A stretch of 64,000 nt of DNA. It comes from Mastigamoeba balamuthi (taxonomy: Eukaryota; Evosea; Mastigamoebida; Mastigamoebidae). Positions 11,377 to 21,735 of the stretch are shown in pieces (positions within the stretch are counted from its first letter, which is position 1; each line of letters starts with the position of its first letter). The DNA is taken from the NCBI GenBank assembly GCA_902651635.1, contig CACRSC010000081.1, positions 32,357 through 96,356 of the forward strand. The letters are read 5' to 3'. The notes beneath the pieces are model-generated. The model saw only the letters and a program-made list of their open reading frames with translations. It ran no database searches and was not told the DNA's origin. The translations under genes were made by a program, and so were the position numbers.

Positions 11377-13900
11377 TCAAATTGATGGTGCGTAGGATTC
11401 CCAGTTGTGAGCGTTGGTGGATAAGTTTCCAAGCATGGACTGGGCGACGGCGGGGCAGAGGGGCAGGATGAGCTCCATCATGGGGCGGACGACGAACTTG
11501 ATGAAGGCGAGCTGGCACTTGGGGGTGTCGGCGGTGGCCCTGTCCATGAAGGGGGAGAGGCGGAGGCCGAGGGCGCGCTCGGCGTCGCCCTGGGCGAAGA
11601 ACTCGTCCATGACCCTGCGGGCCCAGCGGTGGCAGGCGGGCCAGGGGCGGGCGGGGTTGGAGACGTCCGAGGCCTTGATGAGCATCTGGAGGACCAGCAG
11701 CCTGTCCGCCTTGCTCGCGGGGTCCATCTTGCCCGCCGTCGTCCGCGTCGCGAACAGCGACGTCAGCTCCAGGTGCCGCGCCATGTCCGTCGCCAGGATC
11801 AGCTGCGCCACGCTCCTGTGCAGCTCGTACGTGTCCTCCCGCGTCAGCTTCCCCCGCACGAAGCTCCCCCGCTCCTGTCCCCCGCCGCCCTCCCTCTCCC
11901 TGTCCTCCTTGGTGCTGCTCCTGCCGCTCCCAAGCCCCAGCATCAGCCGCATGGACTCTGCGCTGTGCATGCTCTCGAGGACGCTGACGCCGTTGTACTG
12001 GACGTAGAGGGCGTCCATGGTGGCCTGCAGGAACGTGTTGTTGACGCCCCAGTGNNNNNNNNNNNNNNNNNNNNNNNNNNNNNNNNNNNNNNNNNNNNNA
12101 GACCTCTGGACCCTGATGAGGCTCTGGATCGCGTCCTCTGCCGGCGTCCCGATGACGTTGGACGTCGCCATCGTTCCCAGCTGCTGCTCGAGCTCCCGCA
12201 CCTGCCTTCTCATGATCCTGTGGACCACCACGACGGCCGCGATGAATGCCGAGGAGAGGGCCACCACGGGAACGACAACGGCAATTGAGATCGTCTCTGC
12301 CTCGGACTTGCCTGGTAAACAAGCACAATGTCGGTGACGCAGAACTGCCTGTGTGCTGTATGTTGGGCGCGCACCTTTCGGGAAGGCGTCTCTGGAGAGA
12401 ATGAAGAACCACAGCTTCCACCCCAGCTCCAGGTTCTGGTGCATCACGATGTAATCATCGCCCTTGATTCGTACCTCCCAGAACGTGGACGCTGTGGGTG
12501 ACACCTGGTCCGCGATGGCCTCGATCGATGGGCTCAGACTCGACAGATTGCAAGCCTTCTTGTTGCACGACACCCACAGCTGCTCGACAGCCTCGTCGGA
12601 GGCAGCGACCACCTCACCACTGCTGTAAGCCAGCACACTAACGAAGGGGACTGGAGGCACACACCATGAGCAGCTGGGTGATGTGAGTGATGGCTTACTC
12701 GGGGAGACGAAGGAGAGATTGAGGAAGAACGACTTGGACGCCGACATGGGCAACGTGCTGTAGAATCCCCCGAGGAATTCGCCATCTCTGCTCCAGATGG
12801 GAACACCCACAGTGATTGCTGTTGCTGAAATAACCAGTCAGACACTAGCCCAGCTAGAATATGGTATTGAGATTCTCACTCTTTCTCGGAGCCAGCCAGT
12901 ATGGTGGTGTCCACTGGGGTATCCTGAAGAACTTGTCGTTCTTCTTGGACTCCACCATTGCTGTCGTGAACCCGCCTTTCTCTTTCGGCGTATACGGTGT
13001 TGCGTTGACTCCGAGACGGATGTAGGAGAACACCCCTGTGGCGGCCGAGTCCGGCCGCAGGCTCCACACACGACCCCAGTCCCTGTGCTCCTCCCCGACG
13101 CCGCGCGCCCAAAGCCACGCAAACGTGAACGGGTGCTTTGGAACGAGTGGTCGCATGATGGGGTCAAGCAGCTTCGAGACTCGCATTCCCCACAGAGTGT
13201 CGCAGGCCCTCTCGCAGCTGATGCACGGCCTCCCTGCTCGCACTGGCTCCGATTTGTTGCAGAACGCGATCCACTCATCCTCGCACCAGCACCGCGGGTT
13301 CCCGAACTGCTTGAACGGCTGGACGAGCAGCGGGTCCGGGTCGGACGTCAGGGCGTCGACCGACAGCCAAAACTGGGGTTATTCTGTCAGTCCTTGCGGG
13401 CAAGTATATTTCCTGGCGGACCTCTGTCGTGCGATTTGGGCTGAAGTCCACGAGGAGCGGGTACGCCCCCGCGTAGTACGTCAGGTCCGTGAGGTGAAGG
13501 TCTGGCAGGAGCCCCATCGTGGCAATGTTCTCCGCCTGCCTGGCGACCAGAGCCACCGCCTGCAGGAAAAGAGCCAATGCCTCAAATTCAGAAATCAAGA
13601 CGGAGGGCGACCTATTCAATTTCATTTCTCAGCACGAGGCAGTTCTGCATGCACAATAGACCGGGGCATATGGATGCCTCCAGGGCGATGGGGCAGAACC
13701 GCACCGATTCGACCGAGGTGTAAATCTGGTTGACTGCAGTGGTTGTCCGCAGAACCGTTGCCTCCATTAGCACGAGGTCCCTGTCAGGAACCGCGTCAGA
13801 CCGCCGCCAGCAATCCAACAAGATGGCCTCACCTTGCGTGAGCAACGAATAGCAGGGTCGATAGCGCGGCGAAGGCCACAGTGCAAGAGCACTGCCCCAT
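11377..13900 (-). CDS. Receptor-type phosphodiesterase, array copy 5 (45-N gap inside)
   Basis: Starts at ATG 13898-13900 with signal peptide MGQCSCTVAFAALSTLLFVA and ends with TGA at 11377-11379. All eight exons of the family plan can be found, but 45 N at 12055-12099 replace the end of the juxtamembrane exon and the first part of the PDE exon, including the region that should hold YHNSAHAAD. The remaining catalytic exon runs from HWGVNN to the stop and has KASDVSNP and PKCQLAF. Exon 6 (about 12645-12385) is almost the same as that of copy 4, so the two are recent duplicates or have exchanged sequence. The membrane helix is VVVPVVALSSAFIAAVVVVH. Confidence 0.75.
12055..12099. other. Assembly gap (45 N) in array copy 5
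   Basis: The intact copies have roughly 700-900 bases between the two flanking points (VQRS of the juxtamembrane exon and HWGVNN of the PDE exon), so the gap length shown is nominal. Confidence 0.8.
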
Positions 13901-13910
13901 TCTTGCGACG

Positions 13911-13928
13911 GGCTATTTTTGAAGTGGT
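13911..13928 (-). promoter_or_regulatory. Conserved 18-base core-promoter-like element, copy 5
   Basis: Identical over 18 bases to 11042-11059 and placed 11-28 bases before the ATG of copy 5. The flanking sequence is not conserved to the same degree. Confidence 0.45.
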
Positions 13929-14310
13929 CAAAGTACGAGTCCACGAGAGGAAAATCCTGGCAATCATTGATTCAGTCTGGATGGATCGCGCCGACTGGAA
14001 ACTTGCTCACGTACCACATCGCTAATTTGGCAGTGTCTGCCACTCCACATCGTCTGTTACGCGATAATGGAACCAGCTACCCCGCCATCATTGCAGAAGG
14101 TCATTCATTGAAACTGGTTCGGTTCATCGCCCATAAAATACAGCCGCATTACAATGAATTCGATGTCTGTCCATTATGTAATGGCGAGTTCGAGCATGGC
14201 ATCCTGCTTGTGCGGTACGTAAGTACATCTCAATAATGTAAAATTGTGGTACTATGCATCAATCACGGGCCGTGAGCTAGATAGAGCAGTAAAGCACTGA
14301 ATAGATATCT
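13929..14310. other. Intergenic region between array copies 5 and 6
   Basis: Nothing supported. A plus-strand open frame crosses it (ending at 14236, with CPLCNGEFEHG) but has no splice context, no recognisable family and no convincing start. Confidence 0.4.
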
Positions 14311-17300
14311 TCAGTTCGTCTCGGTTTCCCATTTGCGAGCGTTGATGGATAGGTTAACAAGCATGCGCTGGGCGACTGAGGGGCAGAGGGGCAGGACGAG
14401 CTCCATCATGGGGCGGACGACGAACTTGATGAAGGCGAGCTGGCACTTGGGGGTGTCGGCGGTGGCCCTGTCCATGAAGGGGGAGAGGCGGAGGCCGAGG
14501 GCGCGCTCGGCGTCGCCCTGGGCGAAGAACTCGTCCATGACCCTGCGGGCCCAGCGGTGGCAGGCGGGCCAGGGGCGGGCGGGGTTGGAGACGTCCGAGG
14601 CCTTGATGAGCATCTGGAGGACCAGCAGCCTGTCCGCCTTGCTCGCGGGGTCCATCTTGCCCGCCGTCGTCCGCGTCGCGAACAGCGACGTCAGCTCCAG
14701 GTGCCGCGCCATGTCCGTCGCCAGGATCAGCTGCGCCACGCTCCTGTGCAGCTCGTACGTGTCCTCCCGCGTCAGCTTCCCCCGCACGAAGCTCCCCCGC
14801 TCCTGTCCGCCCCCGCCCTCCCTCTCCCTGTCCTCCTTGGTGCTGCTCCTGCCGCTCCCAAGCCCCAGCATCAGCCGCATGGACTCTGCGCTGTGCATGC
14901 TCTCGAGGACGCTGACGCCGTTGTACTGGACGTAGAGGGCGTCCATGGTGGCCTGCAGGAACGTGTTGTTGACGCCCCAGTGTCCGTAGTCGTGGCACGC
15001 TGCCGCGATCAGTGCTGCCAGCTTCTCCAGGGGCGTGAAGGGAATGCCCTTGCAGTCGCTTATCAGGGAGTGCATTGCTTGGACGACATCTGCGGCGTGC
15101 GCCGAGTTGTGGTAGGGGTTGTCCTTGTAGCCCTTTTCCACAGATCGCAGGAAGTACTGCACTTTGTGCCTATCGAGGTCGAAGAACGTAACCAGGTTGT
15201 GGCTCTCGAGGGCTCCCATTGTTACCAGCTCGAGCAGGCTGAGGCCACTTGGCACTGCTATGCTGCACACGTCGTAGTCCCACGAGTCAAATGCTGTTGT
15301 TTCCCCGGAAGGTGTCACGACTGCGGACATGTACGAAAGCGCATCCTCGATATCTTCCACCTCTGGCGATGCCACGCTTCCCGGGAAAATGTTCCCCGTC
15401 GTCGGCTTAGCGTGTGATGCAGCACCTGTCCCACCGCTCCCCCCTGCCTCGGCGATCATCTGCACTGAGAGCGTTTGCGCAATCACTTCCTGGTGCTCTC
15501 TCTCCGCCAGAACGGATATCAGGAAAGCGTCGACGTCTTTCTCGAGCCCTGGTCCCAGAACACAGGGTGTGAGCACGCGATTCAGCCTCTCAGTCGTCGA
15601 GATGCGCACTGAATCCTTTGAGCTTCTCTTTCAGGTTGGAGTCGGCCTTGAAGAGCTTGTTTGTTGCGATCAGCGTCATAACGGTCGTCACCTCGTCGCG
15701 GAGCTGTGGGGTCAGTTTGCCGTGCTTCTGGACCCGGATGAGGCTCTGGATGGCGTCTTCTGCCGGCGTCCCGATGACGCTCGAGGAGGCCATGTGGCCC
15801 AGCTGCTTCTCGAGCTCCAGGACCTGCTTCCTCATCCGCCTGTGCACTACGACAAAGGCAGCGAGGAACACGGACGACAGAACCACCACAGGAACCACAA
15901 CTGCAGCGGATATGCGCCCTATGACAGACGTGCCTGAAAACCGGAATGAGAAGAGTTCCCAGTTGTCGGTCTGCTCTCACTCGATGGAAATGCGTCCTCG
16001 TAGCGGATGAAGAACCAGAGCATCCAACCGATCTGCAGCTTCTGGTGCATCACGATGTATCGCGTGCCGCGGATGTCCACCTCCCAGAACGTGGACGGCG
16101 TGCCGGGAGTCTGCAGGGCGATGGACGCGAGGCTCTTGTCGAGGCTGGTCATGTTGCACATCTGGTTGGGGCACGAGCCCCATAGCTGGCCAACGACCTC
16201 GTCGGACGCAGCAATTACCTGCCCGCTCCCGTACGCCAGAACGGAGCTGAACGGGACTGCACGTAACGAGGTGATCAGGTGTGCGTGTCTCGTGGTAGCT
16301 TAGAGGGCACTTGGAGAAATGAACGAGAGGTTGAGGAAGTAGGCCCGCGATGCCGGCATGGGGAGGTCCGCGAAGATGCCGCCGAGGAACTCCCCGTCGC
16401 CGCTCCACACAGGGACGCCTACAGTGACGGTCGCGGCTTGGCGGGGGAATGTGTCAGACGTCGCAGGGAGCGAGGCGAGCGGCAGTCAGTACTCTGTCGG
16501 GGGGCCAGCCAGAACGGTTGGGACCACAGGGCTGCGCGGTCGAACGTGCGGTTGCTCCTGCTCTCGACGACAGTTGTGTCGTAGCCGCCTGGTTGGAGGG
16601 GAGACCACGGCGTCACGTTGGCCCCGAGCCCCGCGAACGAGTACACGTGCGTCTGGGCCGAGTAGGGCATCACGGCCCACACCCTCCCCCAGTCGCGGTG
16701 CTTAGTCCCGTCGCCGCGCGCCCAGAGCCAGCCCAGCGTGAACGGGTGGAATGGCACGAGGCCTCTGAAGATGGTATCCATCGCGGAGGACACTCTCAGG
16801 CCCCACAGCACGTCGCAGGCCCTCTCGCAGCTCATGCACGGCCTCCCGGCCCGCACGCGCTCGGTCCCGTTGCAGAACGCCTCCCACTCGTCCCGGCACC
16901 AGCACCGCGGGCTGCTGTGCCCCGCGAACGGCCTCGTCAGCAGCGGGTCGGGGTCCGTCGTCAGCGCATCGCACGAGACCCAGAACTGCGTGGGAGCGTG
17001 GGGCCTGAGTCTCGTGAGAGCGGTGGGCTGCCGCTGACCTCAGTGGTCCTGTTGGAGTTGAGGTCCGCGAGGATCGGGTACGGCCCGTCAAGGAACGCCA
17101 ACTCCGTCAGGTGGTGCTGGGGCAGTTGTCCCAGGGCCACCACCTGCTCGGCCTGGCTGGCGGCAAGCGACACCGCCTGCGGGCCGTGCGGGTGTTATTT
17201 TTGCACCACAGCACAAAATCCGGCACGAGAGAGACTCGCTGGAGAAACTCGGCCTCCCGATCTCCCTATGCGGTGGGCGTCTGCGGGTCGGAGATCCGCA

Positions 17301-17503
17301 CAGACTCGATGGCGGAGTAGACCTGGTTGACGGCGGACGTGGTGCTGATCACGGTGGACTCCATGACCGCCAGGACCCTTTTTCGGCAAGACGGTGAGAC
17401 TCGCAGGGGGCCAACTGCTATGGGCAGAGAGAGGTTCTGACCCCGCACGCGAGGCTGGGACGGCCGAGAGCGCCAGGGCGAGGGCAGCCCACAGGGTGCG
17501 CAT
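14311..17503 (-). CDS. Receptor-type phosphodiesterase, array copy 6 (complete)
   Basis: Starts at ATG 17501-17503 with signal peptide MRTLWAALALALSAVPASRA and ends at 14311. The eight-exon plan is intact: VMESTVISTTSAVNQVYSAI, AVSLAASQAEQVVALG, a Cys-rich ectodomain exon (CWCRDEW, CMSCERAC), VTVGVPVWSGDGEFLGGIF, GWMLWFFIRYEDAF, then membrane helix AAVVVPVVVLSSVFLAAFVV and juxtamembrane MASSSVIGTPAEDAIQSL. The PDE domain is full: [34 protein letters not shown]. This is the most diverged minus-strand copy in the ectodomain, yet its catalytic exon from HDYG onward is almost base-for-base the same as in copies 1, 5, 7 and 8. It faces away from copy 7 across 675 bases. Confidence 0.85.
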
Positions 17504-18178
17504 GTGTTGTGGGTGGCTAGCAGCTATGAATGAGGTGTGCCTAATCGGGCAGCCACCGCGTGTGGGCGTCTGCATTAGCGCGGAACTCAGTGGCATTTCC
17601 GTGGTAAAGTGAGCCAGCCCGGTCTGGTCTGCCACCGGTTCTCCGGCTGCGATTTCCTCGCGGCGGCCAGTTGCTAGCGAGGCGTGGCGGACGTGCCTGC
17701 CTCTCGGTATTAAGTCGAGAAGGAGGCACAGTGCACTATCTGCCCAGAGCTTCTTTCGCTTAGAGCATTCTTCTTCGAAATCCACACCTAGAATGGCAAA
17801 AAAGAAAAAAGTCATGGTCTTTGCCTGGCCGATGGGGCGAGGGGAAACGTTTTATTGTGTGTAATGCACTACGAGGTGCAGAGTAGACATAGACTTTACT
17901 TCCGGACTGTGCCACGGGTTCCTGAAATTGAGGAAAACCCGGCTCGAATGACCTGGGCGAAATCCGGAGAGCTCCGAAGAGGGCGGATACGCCTGCGGAA
18001 GCGCACAGAGATGGTGTAGGCCTCCGGGACCGTCTCCGCATCTCAGGATGCCTAATACGGACCGGTAATTCGCAAGTAAAGCGGAACCCTGCGACGGAAG
18101 GAATCTTCGGCTTTGTGAATTTCGGGCATGTTATTTCTGGCGACGCACAGAAGATCCTCTGTCTTCAAGGAACACGCC
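17504..18178. other. Divergent intergenic region between array copies 6 and 7
   Basis: About 675 bases from which copy 6 is read leftwards and copy 7 rightwards, so it should hold both promoters. I see no RNA gene, repeat or credible open frame, and neither end carries the 18-base element seen before copies 4 and 5. Confidence 0.5.
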
Positions 18179-21100
18179 ATGCGCTGGTCCACAAGTGCAG
18201 TTCTGGCCATGGCCGCTGCCCTGGCCGTGCGCGCGGGGTGCGCCTTCCCACTCCCCGAGCGCCTCAGAGCGAATGCGCTCACCTGATAAAATAACCGGGC
18301 TGTAAATCAAACAGTGAACTGGCAGTGCTGGAGTCCACTGTGCTGCGCACGGCAGGCATTGTGGACCAGATCTACTCGGCCATCGAGCACGTGCGGGGCC
18401 CTTGCATGATGCACTGAGGTCGGTGTGTGGCTGACGTGTGCGTCGCGCAGGCTGCGGTGCTCGGGGCGCGGCAGGCCGAGCAGGTGGCCAGGGCCCCGCA
18501 GCTGCCAGACGCCCACCTCGACAGCCTCTCGTTCGTCACGGGCGCCTACCCGCAGCTCGCGGACCAGACCCCCAATAGGACCACAGACGTAGAGAACTTT
18601 CTGCGCCCCACGCCCTCTGCCGGCTTCCACGTTGGCTCACCGCGCCGTTTCTTTCCGCTCTCGGACACCAGTTTTGGGTATCGTGCGACGCATTGGAGAC
18701 GGACCCGGTGCCGCTGCTCACAGAGCCGTACGAGAGGTTCGGCAGCCCTCGGTGCTGGTGCAAGAGCGAGTGGGAGGCACTGTGCAACAAAACAGAGGCA
18801 GCGCGGGCTGGGAGGCCCTGCGTGAGCTGCGAGCGGGCCTGCGAGACGCTCTGGGGCATGCGGGTCTCCTCGGTTCTCGACCCCTATTTCCAGTCGGTCA
18901 TCCCGGACCACCCCTTCACGCTGGGCTGGCTCTGGGCCCGCGGTGGCCCGCAGCTGCACCAGGACTGGGCCCGCGTGTGGGCCGTGATGCCCTACTCGGT
19001 CCAGACGGGCGTCTACTCGTTCTCGGGCATCAGCGCCGAGTCGATTCCGTGGTCGACGGACACCAAGGGCGGGTTCCCCACCAAGTTCGTCGAAGACGTG
19101 AGGCTGAACAGAGTCTTCGATCGGAGGCCTGTGTGGTCGCTGCCCTACTGGCTGGCTGCTCGGCAATGTGAGTTGCTCGCTTTGAATACTCAATCGCTTG
19201 GCCACTCACTCCACAGGGGGGGCAGCCATCGTGGTCAGCGTGGGCGTTCCCATCTGGAGCAAGCACGGCGAGTACCTTGGGAGCATATTCGCGGACATCC
19301 CCATGACTGCCTCCAAGGCCTTCTTCCTCAACCTGTCGTTCATCTCCCCTGGTGGGCACTGACGCACTCGTTCGCCAGCTCTGACTGGGTGTCTCGCGCA
19401 CCTCAAAGTCCCGTTCAGAAGCGTGTTGGCCTACAGCAGTGGGGACGTGATAGCGGCGTCGGACGAGGCCATCGAGCAGCTGTGGGGCTCGTGCGACAAC
19501 CACCTGTGCAACGTCTCTGCCCTCAGCCCCCGCATGGACGACATCTCCGCGCAGGCGCCCCAGAGAGCCTCCGAGTACTGGGACGTCACAATACGCGGCG
19601 CCCACTACATTGTGATGCACCAGAGCCTGCAGCTCGGCTGGAAGCTCTGGTTCTTCGTCCGCTACAGCGATGCCTTCCCCAAAGGTCCGCTTATCGGTAG
19701 CCAGTCCCGAAACTAACAGAGCAATTGAAGACGCCGCTGCATCCCAGCGCATAGCGATATCCGTGGTGGTGCCAGTCGTGGCTCTGTCGTCGGCTTTCCT
19801 TGTTGTCGTCGTTGTGGTGCACCGGCGGATGCAGAAGCACGTGCGGGAGCTCGAGAGGCAGCTGGGAGCGATGGCCACGTCCGGCGTCATGGGTACGCCT
19901 GCAGAGGACGCCATCCAGAGCCTCGTCAAGGTCCAGAGGTGTGGCAGGCTCCCCGCAGCGCTCCGGGACGAGGTGTCCACCGTGATGGCGCTCATCGCTA
20001 CCAACAAGCTCTACAAGGCCGACTCCAACCTCAGAGAGAAGCTACAAGAACTCAGTGCGCCCACACAACGGCCCTGTCCCTGATAGCACCCGCCGGCTCA
20101 TCTCAATTGTTGCGGTGTCTCAAGAGCTCGAGAAAGAGGTCGACGCGTTCCTGGTGTCCGTGCTGACCACAACGGAGCGGCCGGATATGGTGGTTGCCGA
20201 CTGCTCCATGGCCCAGTTGCCCAGTTTCAGGGGCAGCCGGTCCTCGCAAGCCATTCTCGGCGATGGGCGCTCCATCCCGGGGAGAGTTGATTCGCCAGCG
20301 GGAGAGGATGCGCTGGATGCGCTGCCACATGTGCCCACTGCGGTCTCTGCAACTGGAGGGGCGACGCCGCTAGAGTCGTGGGACTACGACGTGAACGAGA
20401 TTTGCGGGGCACAGGAGCACATGAGACTTGAGCTGGTGGCGATGGCAGCACTCGAGGGCCACAGCTTGATCTCATACTTCAACTTGGACAGGAACAAGGT
20501 GCGGAAGTTCTTCAGAGCTGTGGAGAAGGGCTACAAGGAAAACCCCTACCACAACGCCACCCACGCTGCAGATGTGGTGCAGTCGATGCACGCTCTCCTG
20601 ATGGGATGCACCGGGTTCTGTTTCACTCCGCTGGAGAAGCTGGCAGCACTGATCGCGGCAGCGTGCCACGACTACGGGCACTGGGGCGTCAACAACACGT
20701 TCCTGCAGGCCACCATGGACGCCCTCTACGTCCAGTACAACGGCGTCAGCGTCCTCGAGAGCATGCACAGCGCAGAGTCCATGCGGCTGATGCTGGGGCT
20801 TGGGAGCGGCAGGAGCAGCACCAAGGAGGACAGGGAGAGGGAGGGCGGGGGCGGACAGGAGCGGGGGAGCTTCGTGCGGGGGAAGCTGACGCGGGAGGAC
20901 ACGTACGAGCTGCACAGGAGCGTGGCGCAGCTGATCCTGGCGACGGACATGGCGCGGCACCTGGAGCTGACGTCGCTGTTCGCGACGCGGACGACGGCGG
21001 GCAAGATGGACCCCGCGAGCAAGGCGGACAGGCTGCTGGTCCTCCAGATGCTCATCAAGGCCTCGGACGTCTCCAACCCCGCCCGCCCCTGGCCCGCCTG

Positions 21101-21347
21101 CCACCGCTGGGCCCGCAGGGTCATGGACGAGTTCTTCGCCCAGGGCGACGCCGAGCGCGCCCTCGGCCTCCGTGTCTCCCCCTTCATGGACAGGGCCACC
21201 GCCGACACCCCCAAGTGCCAGCTCGCCCTCATCAAGTTCGTCGTCCGCCCCATGATGGAGCTCATCCTGCCCCTCTGCCCCTCCGTTGCCCAGTCCATGC
21301 TCACCAACCTCGCAGTCAACCTGCACAACTGGGAAATGAGCAAGTGA
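18179..21347 (+). CDS. Receptor-type phosphodiesterase, array copy 7 (complete)
   Basis: Eight in-frame exons: 18179-18237, 18315-18390, 18451-18588, 18672-19167, 19217-19351, 19409-19684, 19722-20054, 20125-21347, about 911 residues. Signal peptide MRWSTSAVLAMAAALAVRA; ectodomain with CWCKSEW and CVSCERAC, VSVGVPIWSKHGEYLGSIF and GWKLWFFVRYSDAF; membrane helix VVVPVVALSSAFLVVVVVVH; juxtamembrane MATSGVMGTPAEDAIQSL and ATNKLYKADSNLREKLQELS; PDE domain with [27 protein letters not shown] and PKCQLALIKF. Ectodomain residues VIPDHPFTLGW, YSVQTGVYSFSGIS and the serine in CVSCERAC mark it and copy 8 as a sub-branch apart from copies 1-5. The metal ligands and the invariant Gln are all present. Confidence 0.87.
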
Positions 21348-21735
21348 TGTGTTGTTCCTGATGGCTGTACGATTTTGAATTGTTGCGATATGAATTGTTC
21401 CTTTTTTCCGCAGAATTCGAAGACCAAAAGCACTCACTCCTTCGGGGTACAAAGTCGTAATCTCCTTGTGGACGACTAGAATGACACTGAATCTGCGCTA
21501 CAGTGTGCTGGTGTCTGTACTCCCAGAAGCCTAAGAGCATGGACCCCCCAGAGAATCACTGCGATTAGACGAGCTCGCTGCTGACCACATCAGGCAAGCA
21601 CTCTAAAACCAGCATCCCCCGGGTGGCTCTCCTCATTGTAGCGATTAATGGTATTTCGGGCAGCGAGATTCCTTGAATCTCGGTCGGCACTGCTTTTTGG
21701 TTGCCTCGGCCAGTCCTGTGGAGTCAGTACTCGGC
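21348..21735. other. Intergenic region between array copies 7 and 8
   Basis: About 390 bases, with an AT-rich half next to the stop of copy 7 (21360-21440). No open frame, RNA or repeat is supported. Confidence 0.5.

Noticed and set aside
4353-13900. Array copies 2 to 5 considered as pseudogenes
   Set aside because: Their coding parts are free of stops and frameshifts, and every break coincides with an N join in assembly.
13919-14236. Plus-strand frame with CPLCNGEFEHG in the spacer between array copies 5 and 6
   Set aside because: No ATG with context, no splice partner, no second metal-binding pair and it overlaps the promoter element of copy 5.
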